This document shows positions 62,144 through 64,000 of a DNA stretch of 64,000 bases, one piece after another. The notes below the pieces were generated by a model. It was given only the letters and a program-made list of their open reading frames with translations. It was not told the DNA's origin and ran no database searches. Origin of the DNA: Litorilinea aerophila (GTDB lineage: Bacteria; Chloroflexota; Anaerolineae; Caldilineales; Caldilineaceae); contig NZ_VIGC02000004.1 of NCBI RefSeq assembly GCF_006569185.2, forward strand, positions 1 to 64,000, in the 5' to 3' direction. How positions within the stretch are numbered: the first letter of the stretch is position 1; every line of letters begins with the position of its first letter. The translations under genes were made by a program, and so were the position numbers.

Positions 62144-63085
62144 ATGGCCGTGCAATCTAAGCGTGGGGATCGTCCGGGTCGACCTCGTCGCTTCTATCTT
62201 TCTCCCCAGGCTCGAGATAACATCGCTGGTTTTCTGTTCATCTCTCCCTGGCTGATCCATTTTTTGGGGCTCATCGCCTTTGCCATGATCTTCTCGTTCG
62301 GGATCAGCCTCACCAAAACCGATCTCCTGACCGGCTTTACCTTTGTCGGTTTCGACAATTATGTTCGTATGTGGAACGATCCTCTCTTCTGGAAATCGTT
62401 CCGGGTGACGGCCTACTACACCTTCGTGTTGGTGCCGGCCAATGTGGTGGTTGCCCTGGCCATCGCTATCCTGATGAACCAGAAAGTGGCCTTCATCGGC
62501 CTGTGGCGGGTCGTCTACTACCTTCCCTCGGTGGTCAGTGGCGTGGCCGTGGCCCTGCTGTGGGGGTATGTCCTGAATCCCCGTTTCGGCCTCTTAAACG
62601 CAGGCCTGGCTGCCATCGGTATCGAAGGACCCCGCTGGCTCTATTCCGAAGAATGGGCCGTGCCCGGCTTCATCTTGATGGGGCTGTGGGGAGCAGGAGG
62701 CGCCATGATCCTGTATCTGGCCGGCCTCCAGGGAATTCCCACGTCCCTGTACGAAGCCGCGGAGATCGATGGTGCAAACTCGTGGCACCGTTTCTGGAAT
62801 GTGACCATCCCCTTGCTGACACCTACCATCTACTTTAACGTGCTGATCAGCATCATCGCCTCCTTTCAGGTCTTCACCCAGGCATACATCCTGACCTCGG
62901 GCGGCCCGAACAACGCAACCCTGACCCAGGTACTCTACCTCTACCGTAAAGGATTCCAGGACTTCCAGTTTGGCTACGCCTCAGCCCTGGCCTGGGCGCT
63001 CTTCCTGATTATCCTGGTGTTCACAGTGCTGGTAGTTCGGACCTCCGAGAGCTGGGTGTATTACGAAGGGGAGCTGCGCAAATGA
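62144..63085 (+). CDS. Sugar ABC transporter permease (MalF/UgpA-like)
   Basis: This 313-residue inner-membrane permease of a CUT1 carbohydrate importer has six helices beginning at FLFISPWLIHFLGLIAFAMI. The EAA loop EAAEIDGANSWHRFWNVTIP near residue 205 docks the ATPase. ATG 62144 was chosen for its GAGGAG site; the frame continues upstream through a hairpin without similarity. It overlaps the next permease by 4 bp (ATGA). No ATPase gene lies within the window; a shared MsmK/UgpC-type ATPase elsewhere, or downstream of 64000, is expected. Confidence 0.92.
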   Translation: MAVQSKRGDRPGRPRRFYLSPQARDNIAGFLFISPWLIHFLGLIAFAMIFSFGISLTKTDLLTGFTFVGFDNYVRMWNDPLFWKSFRVTAYYTFVLVPANVVVALAIAILMNQKVAFIGLWRVVYYLPSVVSGVAVALLWGYVLNPRFGLLNAGLAAIGIEGPRWLYSEEWAVPGFILMGLWGAGGAMILYLAGLQGIPTSLYEAAEIDGANSWHRFWNVTIPLLTPTIYFNVLISIIASFQVFTQAYILTSGGPNNATLTQVLYLYRKGFQDFQFGYASALAWALFLIILVFTVLVVRTSESWVYYEGELRK

Positions 63086-63981
63086 TCGAGCATGGCAAGG
63101 CGTATCCATCGTATCCAGCCCGCCGCGGCACTGACTGGCCATTGGTGGTCACCAAGATCACCGCAATTATTGGCCGAATCCTGCTCTATGTGGTCCTGGC
63201 CACAGGGGGGATTCTGTTCATCATGCCCCTGCTGTGGATGATCTCCACTTCAGTCAAGCCGGACCATCTGATCTACAACATCCCCATCGTCTGGATTCCG
63301 CCGGAATTGGACTGGCAAAATTACGTTAACGGGTGGACAGCGTTGCCCTTCCCTCGCTTCTACGCCAATACCATCTTCGTGACCATTGTCAACATCATCG
63401 GTCTGGTGCTCTCCAGCTCCCTGGTTGCCTTTGGCTTTGCCCGCATCCGGTTTTGGGGACGGGATGTGATTTTTCTGATCCTGCTGGCCACCATGATGCT
63501 GCCAAGCCAGGTCACCTTGATCCCCCTCTACCTCTTCTGGTCGAAGCTAGGCCTGGTCAACACCTATTGGCCCCTGATTGTGCCCCAGTGGCTGACCAAT
63601 GCCTACAATGTTTTTCTGTTGCGCCAGTTCTTCATGACCATCAATCTGGAGCTGGATGACGCCGCCCGCATCGACGGCGCCGGCTGGTTTACCATCTACT
63701 CCCGCATCCTCATGCCCCTGTCCAAGCCGGCCCTGGGTGTCATCGCCATCCAGGCCTTTGCCTGGAACTGGAACAACTTTTTTGATCCCCTCATCTATCT
63801 CAACGAGCCCAAGAAATACACCATCGCCATCGGCCTGCGCCTCTTCCAGACCACCCAGTCCCAGCAGATTGCCGAGACCATGGCCATGACCCTGGTGGCC
63901 CTGATTCCTGTCCTCATCGTCTTCTACATCGCCCAGGCCCGGTTCATCCAGGGCGTGGTCATCACCGGAGTGAAAGGGTAG
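63082..63981 (+). CDS. Sugar ABC transporter permease (MalG/UgpE-like)
   Basis: This 299-residue second permease of the CUT1 importer has six helices, the first at ILLYVVLATGGILFIMPLLW. The EAA loop is LDDAARIDGAGWFTIYSRIL near residue 192 and the C terminus ends FIQGVVITGVKG, as usual in MalG-type proteins. It is translationally coupled to the upstream permease and forms the transmembrane heterodimer with it. Confidence 0.93.
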   Translation: MIEHGKAYPSYPARRGTDWPLVVTKITAIIGRILLYVVLATGGILFIMPLLWMISTSVKPDHLIYNIPIVWIPPELDWQNYVNGWTALPFPRFYANTIFVTIVNIIGLVLSSSLVAFGFARIRFWGRDVIFLILLATMMLPSQVTLIPLYLFWSKLGLVNTYWPLIVPQWLTNAYNVFLLRQFFMTINLELDDAARIDGAGWFTIYSRILMPLSKPALGVIAIQAFAWNWNNFFDPLIYLNEPKKYTIAIGLRLFQTTQSQQIAETMAMTLVALIPVLIVFYIAQARFIQGVVITGVKG

Positions 63982-63986
63982 TTTTC

Positions 63987-64000
63987 ATGCAAATTGGACT
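63987..64000 (+). CDS. Start of a further gene (cut by window end)
   Basis: ATG at 63987, 5 bp after the permease stop, opens a frame (MQIG...) that runs off the window. Position suggests another gene of the importer/catabolic operon. Only four codons are visible, so nothing can be said of function. Confidence 0.35.

Overview
The window is about 64 kb of GC-rich chromosomal DNA, most likely from a filamentous or heterotrophic member of Chloroflexota (Caldilineae/Anaerolineae type). This is an inference. It rests on the gene content (class I aldolase, many carbohydrate-uptake and sugar-acid genes, large secreted beta-propeller proteins), on secreted proteins ending in a YLP-type tail, and on abundant intergenic hairpin repeats. 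No rRNA, tRNA, CRISPR array or complete insertion sequence was seen.

Layout. (1) 182-2724, minus strand: a CbiMQO-type cobalt/nickel ECF importer whose CbiM carries a C-terminal PDGLE (CbiN-like) domain. It is preceded by six tandem 105-bp repeats. (2) 3541-9654, minus strand: an alcohol dehydrogenase-family oxidoreductase, a DJ-1/PfpI protein, a decayed acetyltransferase tail, and a heterodimeric ABC exporter pair. The exporter has a strong promoter, an overlapping 21-bp palindrome and two tandem intrinsic terminators in its leader. (3) 9693-13831, minus strand: an Fe(III) ABC importer (fbpABC-like). (4) 14111-15895, plus strand: two RNA/SAM methyltransferases. (5) 16058-36589, minus strand: a 20-kb exoproteome locus with five very large secreted proteins, one lipoprotein and several truncated paralogues. 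Most end in the same short C-terminal motif (hydrophobic-YLP-hydrophobic, then R or Q). (6) 36692-44346: an orphan Mrr-type nuclease, class I fructose-bisphosphate aldolase, a Tat-exported metallophosphoesterase, FtsH, a membrane protein and a UbiA prenyltransferase. (7) 44679-55845, plus strand: dCMP deaminase and a GH1 glycosidase, then a compact sugar/sugar-acid catabolic run. That run has two enolase-superfamily dehydratases, a TIM-barrel isomerase/epimerase, a DapA/NanA-type aldolase, an SDR and three Gfo/Idh/MocA oxidoreductases. (8) 56634-64000: a ClC channel with CBS and TrkA-C domains, an FGGY sugar kinase, and a sugar ABC importer (binding protein plus two permeases).

Regions 7 and 8 probably cooperate: a GH1 enzyme and an importer supply glycosides or sugars, a kinase and oxidoreductases/isomerase activate them, and dehydratases plus an aldolase cleave acidic intermediates. 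The substrate cannot be named from sequence alone.

The most unusual signals are outside ordinary genes: the attenuator-like exporter leader (9387-9654), the shared C-terminal tail of the secreted proteins, and several families of intergenic hairpin repeats, including an inverted-repeat element at 12487 whose second copy at 51989 has been expanded by nine 28-bp units. All domain assignments were made by reading the sequence and have not been checked against a database.
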